In this document: one piece after another, positions 1-5,632 of the stretch
How the letters are laid out: each line of letters begins with the position of its first letter
How positions within the stretch are numbered: the first letter of the stretch is position 1
Source of the DNA: DAOUFU01 sp034429275
GTDB lineage: Bacteria; Chloroflexota; Anaerolineae; Aggregatilineales; Aggregatilineaceae
Assembly (NCBI GenBank): GCA_034429275.1
Contig: DAOUFU010000174.1
Coordinates: forward strand, 1-8,032
DNA: 8,032 nt
Direction: 5' to 3'
Position numbers and translations under genes: made by a program
Notes under the pieces: model-generated
Told to the model about the DNA's origin: nothing
The model's database searches: none
Seen by the model: the letters and a program-made list of their open reading frames with translations, nothing else

Positions 1-55
1 CCATGGGGCGTATTCCATTTTCGGGGCATGAGACTGTGGGGGTTGCCCGGCCTCA

Positions 56-88
56 CCCCCGCGCGGCCAAAACCGGGCCGCTTCGCCC
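56..88 (+). repeat. Intergenic C-rich repeat, copy A
   Basis: The string CCCCCGCGC, then GG, CCAAAA, CCGGGC and CGCCC, occurs here and again in the same order at 7369-7408 between the two nuoM genes, with small insertions. Sharing such a composite pattern in two unrelated gaps indicates a dispersed intergenic repeat family rather than chance GC-richness. It contains a possible GGGC/GCCC hairpin (75-78 with 85-88). No coding capacity is apparent and the function is unknown. Confidence 0.5.
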
Positions 89-115
89 CCTCTCCGAAAA
101 TTTTCGGAGAGGGGG
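86..115. repeat. Perfect 30-bp palindrome
   Basis: The left arm CCCCCTCTCCGAAAA (86-100) is followed with no spacer by its exact reverse complement (101-115). As RNA it would fold into an 11-bp G/C-rich stem topped by an A/T core. It is not followed by a T run, so it is not a standard intrinsic terminator. It could be part of the adjoining dispersed repeat, a REP-like element, a bidirectional transcription stop for the unseen upstream gene, or a protein-binding site. The structure is certain and the function is not. Confidence 0.85.
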
Positions 116-123
116 CAGACCAG

Positions 124-141
124 GCGCCTCCCCTGAGGCGC
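124..141. repeat. 7-bp inverted repeat (stem-loop)
   Basis: GCGCCTC (124-130) pairs perfectly with GAGGCGC (135-141) around a 4-base CCCT loop. It lies just right of the 30-bp palindrome and has no T tract after it. It is probably part of the same structured intergenic block. Confidence 0.6.
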
Positions 142-269
142 GCAGGTCGGGGGTGCGGCCAGCCGTTCGCCCCCCCCCTCGCCGCTCACCTTATCAAAAT
201 GCACGACGCGGGCGAAGCCCTCGTGATATCGCCTCCAATCTGGAATGCACACCCTCTCCATGACGGTTT

Positions 270-297
270 TTGTATTCGTGGGCGCGTGTGCTAGAAT
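270..297 (+). promoter_or_regulatory. Candidate upstream promoter P1 of the nuo operon
   Basis: A -10-like TAGAAT (292-297) is preceded by TGC (289-291), giving an extended -10. A weak -35-like TTGTAT (270-275) lies 16 bases upstream. It points toward nuoA, and transcription would start near 304, leaving a leader of about 130 bases that contains the hairpin at 321-338. The call rests on sequence match alone. Confidence 0.4.
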
Positions 298-320
298 GAT
301 GGCGCGTCATTGGCGGTCCA

Positions 321-338
321 TCCGTGATGGCGCACGGA
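321..338. repeat. Small inverted repeat between the two candidate promoters
   Basis: TCCGTG (321-326) and CACGGA (333-338) are perfect complements around a 6-base ATGGCG loop. Lying downstream of P1 and upstream of P2, it could be an operator half-site pair or a leader hairpin. A 6-bp repeat can also arise by chance in GC-rich DNA. Confidence 0.35.
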
Positions 339-355
339 GGGCGCGCGCCCGCGAA

Positions 356-384
356 TTGCTCACCGGGCGGGCGGTTGCTATACT
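356..384 (+). promoter_or_regulatory. Candidate proximal promoter P2 of the nuo operon
   Basis: A good -10 hexamer TATACT (379-384) has an extended TGC just before it (376-378). TTGCTC (356-361) sits exactly 17 bases upstream as a weak -35. This is the best sigma70-type match in the leader, and transcription would begin near 391, about 45 bases before the nuoA start. The extended -10 could compensate for the poor -35. Not experimentally supported. Confidence 0.5.
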
Positions 385-435
385 ACTCGTGGCATGGCTG
401 GCACACAATAAACCTTAATCCCTGGGGGAACGAGT

Positions 436-795
436 ATGTCTGTGAGTGAGTGGGCTTTTGTAGGGTTATTTTTTGCACTCGGCTGGACCTTGCCAGCCCT
501 ACCCATCGTAGCGGGGAAACTCCTCGCACCCCAACGTCCCAATCCTGCCAAATCAGATACCTATGAATGTGGTGTGCAGCCCTTTGGCGACACGCAGACA
601 CAGTTCCGCGCGCAGTATTATATTTACGCGCTGGTCTATGTCGTGTTCGGCGTGGAGATCGCGTTCCTGGCCATATGGGCGCTGGCCTATAACCGGCTGG
701 GGTTGTTTGCGCTGTTCGAGATGGCGGTCTTCATCCTGCTGTTGGTCGTGGCGCTGATTTTTGTCTGGCGCAAAGGCGCGCTCAGGTGGGCCTAG
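436..795 (+). CDS. nuoA: NADH-quinone oxidoreductase subunit A (NuoA / ND3-like)
   Basis: NuoA is a small three-helix membrane subunit of complex I. It sits beside NuoH and NuoJ at the quinone-binding junction, and its first loop contributes to coupling. The 119-residue length is typical. Seen: TM1 about residues 6-30, the hallmark loop motif YECG at 43-46 (Cys45) continuing VQPFGD, TM2 about 62-83 and TM3 about 88-111, ending in a basic tail. The start has a GGGGGA ribosome site at 424-429. Odd point: in TM2 the family motif F-D-V-E reads F-G-V-E, so the usual Asp (E. coli Asp79 by my alignment) is Gly72, while the following Glu74 is kept. It is the first gene of the cluster but is followed by nuoH rather than nuoB. 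Family assignment is firm. Confidence 0.97.
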   Translation: MSVSEWAFVGLFFALGWTLPALPIVAGKLLAPQRPNPAKSDTYECGVQPFGDTQTQFRAQYYIYALVYVVFGVEIAFLAIWALAYNRLGLFALFEMAVFILLLVVALIFVWRKGALRWA

Positions 796-802
796 CACCC
801 GG

Positions 803-836
803 CAGCCGGCAGCATAACGCTCACCCGGCTGTTTTT
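803..836 (+). terminator. Terminator-like hairpin between nuoA and nuoH
   Basis: CAGCCGG (803-809) pairs perfectly with CCGGCTG (825-831), immediately followed by five T residues (832-836). An inner AGC/GCT pairing (811-813 with 819-821) could lengthen the stem. This has the form of a weak Rho-independent terminator or attenuator, or an mRNA-processing hairpin, inside the operon. Since the remaining membrane-arm genes follow closely with no obvious new promoter, partial readthrough is more likely than a complete stop. Confidence 0.45.
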
Positions 837-872
837 GCCTGTACACCCGACATTCGCCGGAGATGAATGCTT

Positions 873-2093
873 ATGACGGACCTGCTGCAAGATATCGGTT
901 TTGGGTACAGCCTGGCACGCCTGATCGCCCTGTCGATCGGCGTGTTTGTGGTTGGTGCGTTTGGCCTGCTGCTGACCCTGTTCCTGATCTGGGCGGAGCG
1001 CAAGATTGCAGGCCGGTTCCAGGACCGGCTGGGGCCGAACCGGGTGGGGCCATACGGCCTGATCCAGTCCTTTGCCGACCTGGTGAAGATCGTGATCAAA
1101 GAGGATATTATGCCGGTTGGGGTGGATCGCTGGGTGTTCAATCTCGCCCCCATCCTGACGGTGCTCTCGGTGATCCTGATCTGGGCGGTGGTGCCCTTCA
1201 CGCCGGACTGGATCGGCACCGACCTGAGCGTGGCGGTGATCTACCTGATCGGTGTGGGATCGCTGGGCACGGTCTCGGTGCTGATGTCGGGCTGGGGCAG
1301 CAACAACAAATATTCGCTGCTGGCGGCCTATCGCGGCGTGGCCCAGCTGATCAGCTACGAGATTCCGCTGGTGCTCGCGCTGCTGGTGCCGGTGTTGCTG
1401 GCGGGCACTTTCAGCACGCAGGGGATCATCCAGGCCCAGCACATCTGGTATTTCTTCGCCTTGCCGCTGACATGGATCATCTTCATCATCTCGGCCCAGG
1501 CTGAAAATGGGCGCGGCCCCTTCGATCTGCTCGAAGCCGAGTCCGAGCTGGTGTCGGGCTTCCACATCGAGTATTCGGGCATGAAATTCGGCATGTTCTA
1601 CGTGGGCGAATTTCTGCACGCCTTCACGATGGGCGTATTGTTCTCGATCTTCTACCTGGGCGGCTGGCGCGGTCCATTCGTCTATGATGCGCCGATCCTG
1701 GGCTTCTTCTACCTGATGATCAAGAGCGCGGTGGTGTACTTCGTGCTGATCTGGATCCGCATGACCCTGCCGCGCCTGCGCATCGACCAACTGCTCGACT
1801 TCAACTGGAAGTTCATGGTGCCGCTCAGCCTGATCAACGTGCTGGTGGTGGCCTTTGTGTGGAAGATCGTGCCGGGCACCGACTCGATCAACAGCTTCCG
1901 CGAGGCGCTGGGGCCGACTCTGGCGCTGCTGGCCGCCAACGTGGCCATGATTGCCGGGGTCGGTGCGGTGCTGCGCTCGTGGGGTCGGCGCGACCGGGCG
2001 CGCATTGAAGCGCGACTCGGCCCGGTGGAGCCGTCGGCAGTGGGTGCGGGTGTCGCCGCTGATGCGGGTGTCCCCGCTGGTGCGGGGGATTAG
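873..2093 (+). CDS. nuoH: NADH-quinone oxidoreductase subunit H (NuoH / ND1-like)
   Basis: NuoH is the membrane subunit that anchors the peripheral arm and forms most of the quinone tunnel. Seen: after TM1, the ERK motif (Glu42-Lys44) leading to GPNRVGPYG; the quinone-loop signature PFDLLEAESELVSG (Asp218, Glu221, Glu223, Glu225) followed by EYSG; then the RMTLPRLRIDQL segment before the last conserved helix. The protein is 406 residues, against about 325 in E. coli. The excess is C-terminal: a further predicted membrane helix (about 346-370) and a basic then Ala/Gly/Val-rich tail made of an 18-base tandem repeat. I chose ATG 873 because GGAGA (859-863) lies 9 bases upstream and the ATG at 867 is too close. 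nuoI, often next to nuoH, is not here. Family assignment is firm. Confidence 0.97.
   Translation: MTDLLQDIGFGYSLARLIALSIGVFVVGAFGLLLTLFLIWAERKIAGRFQDRLGPNRVGPYGLIQSFADLVKIVIKEDIMPVGVDRWVFNLAPILTVLSVILIWAVVPFTPDWIGTDLSVAVIYLIGVGSLGTVSVLMSGWGSNNKYSLLAAYRGVAQLISYEIPLVLALLVPVLLAGTFSTQGIIQAQHIWYFFALPLTWIIFIISAQAENGRGPFDLLEAESELVSGFHIEYSGMKFGMFYVGEFLHAFTMGVLFSIFYLGGWRGPFVYDAPILGFFYLMIKSAVVYFVLIWIRMTLPRLRIDQLLDFNWKFMVPLSLINVLVVAFVWKIVPGTDSINSFREALGPTLALLAANVAMIAGVGAVLRSWGRRDRARIEARLGPVEPSAVGAGVAADAGVPAGAGD
2046..2090 (+). repeat. 18-bp tandem repeat in the 3' end of nuoH
   Basis: Two 18-base units (2046-2063 and 2064-2081) share 16 of 18 positions, and a partial third unit begins at 2082. The unit is in frame and encodes AGVAAD, then AGVPAG, then AG-D before the stop. 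It forms the extreme C-terminus of NuoH. Such in-frame microsatellite tails are usually variable between strains and dispensable. Confidence 0.75.
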
Positions 2094-2097
2094 GAGG
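2092..2097 (+). promoter_or_regulatory. nuoJ ribosome binding site overlapping the nuoH stop
   Basis: AGGAGG is a full-strength Shine-Dalgarno whose first two bases are the last two of the nuoH TAG stop (2091-2093). It is 5 bases before the GTG at 2103, which decides that start. The other GTG at 2101 would be followed directly by TGA. The overlap suggests translational coupling of nuoH and nuoJ. Confidence 0.8.
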
Positions 2098-2102
2098 CGC
2101 GT

Positions 2103-2708
2103 GTGACTATTACGGCTGAGTCAATTGCCTTTTTGCTGCTGAGCGCGATCACGCTGGGCGGAGGCGTGGGGGTTGTCGTCTCGCGCAACCTGTTTCACGC
2201 CGGTTTGTACCTGATGCTGAGCCTGTTCGGCGTGGCCGGGTTGTTCGCGCTGCTGGCTGCACCGTTCCTGGCGGCGGTCCAGGTGGTGATCTATATCGGC
2301 GCGATTGCGATCCTGATCATCCTGGCGCTGGTCTTCACGCCGGATGTGACGCGCATCAGCCGTGGCTACCTGCGCGAATGGCCGGCAGCGGTGGCAGTGG
2401 CGGCGCTGCTATTTGTCGGGCTGGTGCTGGTGCTTTCGCCGCTGGTGGACGAACTCGGCGCGGACCGGTTCAGCGCCCCGTTCACCCAGGACAATCCCGC
2501 GCCGGTGCCGGGCAGCAGCCTGGTGGACCTGGGCGAGCAGTTGGTCGATCCCGATGCGTACATGCTGCCCTTCGAGCTGGCCTCGGTGCTGCTGATGGGC
2601 GCGCTGATCGGCGCGGTGCTGCTGGTGCGGCCCCGCGAAGAACCCCCGGATGATGAGCCTGCGGGCGACGTGATCGAGCAAATCGCCAGCGCGCGCGGCG
2701 ATCATTAG
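2103..2708 (+). CDS. nuoJ: NADH-quinone oxidoreductase subunit J (NuoJ / ND6-like)
   Basis: NuoJ is a five-helix membrane subunit packed against NuoH, NuoA and NuoK. Its third helix carries the pi-bulge that changes during turnover and links the quinone site to the pumps. Seen: 201 residues starting at GTG; helices at about 6-26, 30-50, 54-78, 94-113 and 155-175; the conserved TM3 run VQVVIYIGAIAILIIL (59-74) and the TM5 run PFELASVLLMGALIGAVLL (156-174). The loop before TM5 (about 114-154) is long, Pro-rich and probably outside the membrane, and the C-terminal tail (177-201) is acidic and hydrophilic. nuoJ starts 9 bases after the nuoH stop with a shared stop/ribosome-site signal. Family assignment is firm. 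Confidence 0.95.
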   Translation: MTITAESIAFLLLSAITLGGGVGVVVSRNLFHAGLYLMLSLFGVAGLFALLAAPFLAAVQVVIYIGAIAILIILALVFTPDVTRISRGYLREWPAAVAVAALLFVGLVLVLSPLVDELGADRFSAPFTQDNPAPVPGSSLVDLGEQLVDPDAYMLPFELASVLLMGALIGAVLLVRPREEPPDDEPAGDVIEQIASARGDH

Positions 2709-2739
2709 CGCGCTGATCGACAAAGGAGACGGCAAGCGT

Positions 2740-3048
2740 ATGGTCCCGTTGTGGATGTACCTGGTGGTGGCGGCGGCGCTGTTCTGCCTGGGGGTGTTTG
2801 GCGTGCTGGCGCGGCGTAACGCGATTGCCATCTTGATGTGTATCGAACTGATGCTCAATGCGGCGAACATCAACCTGGTGGCCTTCTGGCGCTACCAGAC
2901 CCCGGTGCAGGTTTCCGGGCAAGCGTTCGCCATTTTTGTGCTGGCGGTGGCGGCTGCCGAAGCGGCGGTGGGCCTGGCGCTGATCATCGCAATCTACCGG
3001 CGTCGCCAGTCGGTGGTGGTCGAAGACGTGGATTTGCTGAAGTGGTAA
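2740..3048 (+). CDS. nuoK: NADH-quinone oxidoreductase subunit K (NuoK / ND4L-like)
   Basis: NuoK is a three-helix, MrpC-like subunit that forms the proton half-channel between NuoJ and the first antiporter subunit. Seen: 102 residues, the usual length; TM1 about 5-24 followed by ARRN (24-27); TM2 carrying the IELMLNAANINLV motif with the buried Glu36; TM3 carrying AVAAAEAAVGLAL with the second buried Glu74. Both glutamates of the family's central hydrophilic axis are therefore present, so nothing suggests loss of function. AAAGGAG (2722-2728) lies 11 bases before the ATG. It is followed after 72 bases by nuoL. Family assignment is firm. Confidence 0.97.
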   Translation: MVPLWMYLVVAAALFCLGVFGVLARRNAIAILMCIELMLNAANINLVAFWRYQTPVQVSGQAFAIFVLAVAAAEAAVGLALIIAIYRRRQSVVVEDVDLLKW

Positions 3049-3120
3049 AGGGCAGCGATGAGCGGCGGGCGCGCCCCACACTGCGCGTCAACCGCTGATT
3101 GCTTACAAAGGGAACCGCTT

Positions 3121-5592
3121 ATGGATATTAACTGGTTAAGCGCCGATTATTTGCCCTGGCTGATCCTGGCTTTTCCGTTGGTGAGCTTCCTGGTGATCGC
3201 GCTGTTCACGGCGCGCAACGCCGCGCTCAGCCAGGCGGTTGCGCTGGCAGGCATCGGGATCGCGTGGGTGCTCAGCATGATCGAGTTCGCGCACGTGGTG
3301 TGGATCAAAGACATCGAGCTGGGCAAGAGCGTGGTCGGCAGCCAGCTCGAATGGATGGACATTGGCGCGTACACGTTCAAAGTGGGCGTGATGGTCGATC
3401 CGCTCACGGCCTACATGCTGCTGATGGTCCCGCTGGCCTGCCTGCTGATCTTCATCTATTCGCTGGGCTACATGCACGGCGACCCGCGAGTCGGGCGCTT
3501 CTTTGGCTACCTGTCGCTGTTCTCCGGCGGGATGCTGACGCTGGTGCTGGCCGATAACCTGCTGCTGCTGTTCATCGGCTGGGAGATCATGGGCTTCTGT
3601 TCCTACTCGCTGATCGGCTTCTGGGCGCACAAAAAGACGGCGATGGAGGCGGGCGTCAAGGCGTTTATGACGACGCGCGTCGCCGATATGCTGATGCTGG
3701 TGGGTATCGGCTTCCTGTTTGTGCTGACGGCGGCAGTGAACCCCAACGTCCCGACCTTGAACTTCCGCGCACTGATGTATGACCCACAGCCCGAAATCCA
3801 TGCCGAGACGGCGGAGGCTGCGGCCTCGGCAGCGGCCGAGGCTCCGGCGGAAGCTGCGGCCCCAGCCGAGGGTGAACTGCCTATGTCCGAAGCGCCGGAA
3901 GGCGCTCTGGCCGAGACTCATGCCGGGGGCGAAGACGCGGAGGCCGGGCACGGTGAAGAGCACCGGCTGACCCTGCTCGATTCGCTGGCCGATCGGCGCG
4001 TGCCGATCTTTGGCGGCAGCGCGTTGGCCTTCATCGGCGTGATGCTGGTGATCGGCACCATCGGCAAGAGCGCACAGTTCCCGCTGCATGTCTGGCTGCC
4101 CGATGCGATGGAAGGCCCGACCCCGGTCAGCGCCATGATCCATGCGGCGGCGATGGTGTCTGCCGGTGTGTACATGGTGATCCGCATGTTCCCGCTGTTG
4201 AGCGCCGGGGCCGACTATCACGCAGGCGATTTTTCCGCCCCGATGGTGCTGATGGGGCTGGTTGGCGGCTTCACCGCGCTGTTTGCGGCGGTGCTGGGCA
4301 TGGGGCAGAGCGACATCAAGCGCGTGCTGGCCTATTCGACCATCAGCCAGTTGGGTTATATGGTGGCGGCGTTGGGCGTCGGCGCGTGGATTGCGGCGGC
4401 CTTCCACCTGATCAATCACGCGTTCTTCAAGGCGCTGCTGTTCATGGCCTCCGGCTCGGTGATCCACGCGATGGAACACGGCGAGCATCACGCCCACGAG
4501 CACGGGCACGGCGATCATGAGCACCACGAGGAACCGGACGGGCTGGTGATGGATTATGTCGCGCCGCCCAACGATATGCGGCGCATGGGTGGGCTGATCC
4601 ACCGTATCCCGGTAACGGCGATCACGATGGCGATCGGTGGGCTGTCGCTGGCCGGGTTCCCCTTCGTGACGGCGGGCTTCTGGTCGAAGGATGAGATCAT
4701 CGCGGAAGCGTGGCACGGCATGACGGAAGGCTTCCCGCTCGCGCTGTTCGTGCTGCTGATGCTGGTGGTCTCGGCGGCGCTGACCGCGTTCTACACCGCG
4801 CGTATGTGGTTCCTGACCTTCTGGGGCCAGCCGCGCACCGAAGCCGCCCGCTACGCCGGTCCGGGCACACTGCGCCCGCGCTGGGTGAGCTGGTGGAACA
4901 GCCGCAAGGCCAGCGCCAGTTACAAGCTGATCAACGAATACGCCGATCCTTCGACGCTGCGCGCTGCCGCGCAAATGGAAGCGCCGCTGGTGATCCTGGC
5001 GTTCTTCGCGATCACGGCGGGCTTCATCGGCATACACGAGGATATTCTGGGCAAGAACCCGCTGCACGACTTTCTGGCGGCGACGGTAGCGCTGCACGGC
5101 GCGGTGATCGACTTCAACTTCGTGCCGATGCTGGTCAGCATCATCGTGGCGCTGAGCGGCCTGGTGCTGGGCTACCTGGTCTACGGCGCGCGTCCGCTCG
5201 CGGCGGGCCAGGACGACCCGGTGAAAGTCGCGGTGGGGCCGGAGATCTGGCGGATGCTCGAAAACCGCTTCTATATCGATCTGCTGTACCGCAAATACCT
5301 GGTGAAGCCGGTGGAGCGCTTCGCCCATAACGTCGTTGGCCCGGTCATCGACCAGGAGACGATTGACGGCGTGTTGGAGACGATTTCGGACCTGTTCACC
5401 GGCCTGGGCGAGTTGTTCAAGATGCTCAACAAGCTGGTGATCGACGGCGTGGGCGATGGCATCCCGCGCGCGATTGGCGCTTTTGGCGGCTGGCTGCGCC
5501 AGTCGCAGAGCGGCAAGCTCCAGCAGTATTTGCTGGTGGTGGCGCTGGCCGTGCTGGCGCTGGGCACGCTGTTGATCATCCAGGTGCGGTAA
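3121..5592 (+). CDS. nuoL: NADH-quinone oxidoreductase subunit L (NuoL / ND5-like) with lengthened lateral helix
   Basis: NuoL is the distal antiporter-like proton pump; its C-terminal amphipathic helix HL runs back along the other pumps. From ATG 3121 it is 823 residues, versus about 613 in E. coli. Key residues are present: Glu155 in WEIMG (TM5), Lys316 in GKSAQ (TM7), the IHAAAMVSAGVY helix, and Lys523-Asp524 in FWSKDE (TM12). Extra length comes from an Ala/Glu-rich loop (about 221-280), a His-rich loop (about 451-473), a longer loop near 568-620, and the HL region after VKP, about 32 residues longer than E. coli or Thermus NuoL as I recall them and containing a 26-residue internal repeat (747-798). 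An in-frame ATG at 3058 also has AAAGGG before it, but would add 21 hydrophilic, non-family residues. AAAGGGA (3107-3113) serves the chosen start, which begins just before TM1. Confidence 0.96.
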   Translation: MDINWLSADYLPWLILAFPLVSFLVIALFTARNAALSQAVALAGIGIAWVLSMIEFAHVVWIKDIELGKSVVGSQLEWMDIGAYTFKVGVMVDPLTAYMLLMVPLACLLIFIYSLGYMHGDPRVGRFFGYLSLFSGGMLTLVLADNLLLLFIGWEIMGFCSYSLIGFWAHKKTAMEAGVKAFMTTRVADMLMLVGIGFLFVLTAAVNPNVPTLNFRALMYDPQPEIHAETAEAAASAAAEAPAEAAAPAEGELPMSEAPEGALAETHAGGEDAEAGHGEEHRLTLLDSLADRRVPIFGGSALAFIGVMLVIGTIGKSAQFPLHVWLPDAMEGPTPVSAMIHAAAMVSAGVYMVIRMFPLLSAGADYHAGDFSAPMVLMGLVGGFTALFAAVLGMGQSDIKRVLAYSTISQLGYMVAALGVGAWIAAAFHLINHAFFKALLFMASGSVIHAMEHGEHHAHEHGHGDHEHHEEPDGLVMDYVAPPNDMRRMGGLIHRIPVTAITMAIGGLSLAGFPFVTAGFWSKDEIIAEAWHGMTEGFPLALFVLLMLVVSAALTAFYTARMWFLTFWGQPRTEAARYAGPGTLRPRWVSWWNSRKASASYKLINEYADPSTLRAAAQMEAPLVILAFFAITAGFIGIHEDILGKNPLHDFLAATVALHGAVIDFNFVPMLVSIIVALSGLVLGYLVYGARPLAAGQDDPVKVAVGPEIWRMLENRFYIDLLYRKYLVKPVERFAHNVVGPVIDQETIDGVLETISDLFTGLGELFKMLNKLVIDGVGDGIPRAIGAFGGWLRQSQSGKLQQYLLVVALAVLALGTLLIIQVR
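3781..3960 (+). other. Ala/Glu-rich low-complexity loop within NuoL
   Basis: These 60 codons (NuoL residues 221-280) contain 20 Ala and 14 Glu and no Lys or Arg. They fall between TM6 and TM7, where E. coli NuoL has only a short link. By the usual NuoL topology this loop would face the outer side of the membrane. It is strongly acidic, probably disordered or helical, and lineage-specific. It is in frame with normal family sequence on both sides, so it is a genuine insertion rather than a frameshift. Confidence 0.8.
4471..4539 (+). other. His-rich loop within NuoL
   Basis: NuoL residues 453-469 include nine histidines in 17 positions, interleaved with Glu, Gly and Asp. They are inserted after the conserved AFFKALLFMASGSVIHAM helix and before the MRRMGGL motif. 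E. coli NuoL has a short loop with two adjacent His residues here, so this looks like an expansion of an already His-containing turn. The composition resembles metal-binding His stretches, but metal binding is only a possibility. Confidence 0.8.
5359..5514 (+). repeat. Internal 26-residue duplication in the NuoL lateral helix
   Basis: Two adjacent 26-codon units are seen, residues 747-772 (5359-5436) and 773-798 (5437-5514). Aligned without gaps they share I-D-G-V at unit positions 2-5, Ile at 9 and Gly at 17, with similar Asp/Glu at 7 and Lys/Arg at 21. The segment lies between TM15 (ending before the FYIDLLYRKYLVKP motif) and the final helix, where NuoL has its long amphipathic HL. The added length roughly equals the excess over a normal HL. 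The duplication is old, since the units are only weakly similar in DNA. Confidence 0.65.
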
Positions 5593-5632
5593 GGGCGCGT
5601 TCCACCCCTTATAAGGAGACGGGCAGTCGCTT

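Larger units (their letters stand above)
1..435. other. Gene-free leader region upstream of nuoA
   Basis: I see no supportable gene here. The open frames in the first 300 bases translate to Arg/Pro/Gly-rich low-complexity sequence with no recognisable motif, as expected of GC-rich non-coding DNA. The left part (about 1-180) is a dense block of inverted repeats: GGGGGT 38-43 with ACCCCC 55-60, a perfect palindrome at 86-115, a 7-bp stem at 124-141, and a G5 run (149-153) facing a C9 run (170-178). The right part (about 240-435) has lower GC patches and two promoter-like sites ahead of nuoA. The end of the preceding gene, if any, lies outside the window. Confidence 0.75.

Noticed and set aside
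3..294. Two overlapping open frames of 86-88 codons on the + strand
   Set aside because: Arg/Pro/Gly-rich translations without motifs, overlapping each other and the inverted-repeat block, and without a convincing ribosome site. They are typical chance frames in GC-rich non-coding DNA.
863..1504. Open frame from ATG 863 overlapping nuoH
   Set aside because: Out of frame with the clearly conserved NuoH protein, and the translation is Gly/Arg/Asp-rich with no family features.
792..1790. Open frame of 332 codons on the - strand opposite nuoH
   Set aside because: Shadow of nuoH. Charged low-complexity translation with no motif.
3058..3120. N-terminal extension of nuoL from ATG 3058, or a small separate leader peptide
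   Set aside because: AAAGGG lies 5 bases upstream, so initiation there is possible. But the 21 added residues are hydrophilic and unlike NuoL N-termini, while ATG 3121 begins directly before TM1 with its own ribosome site. Kept only as an alternative start.
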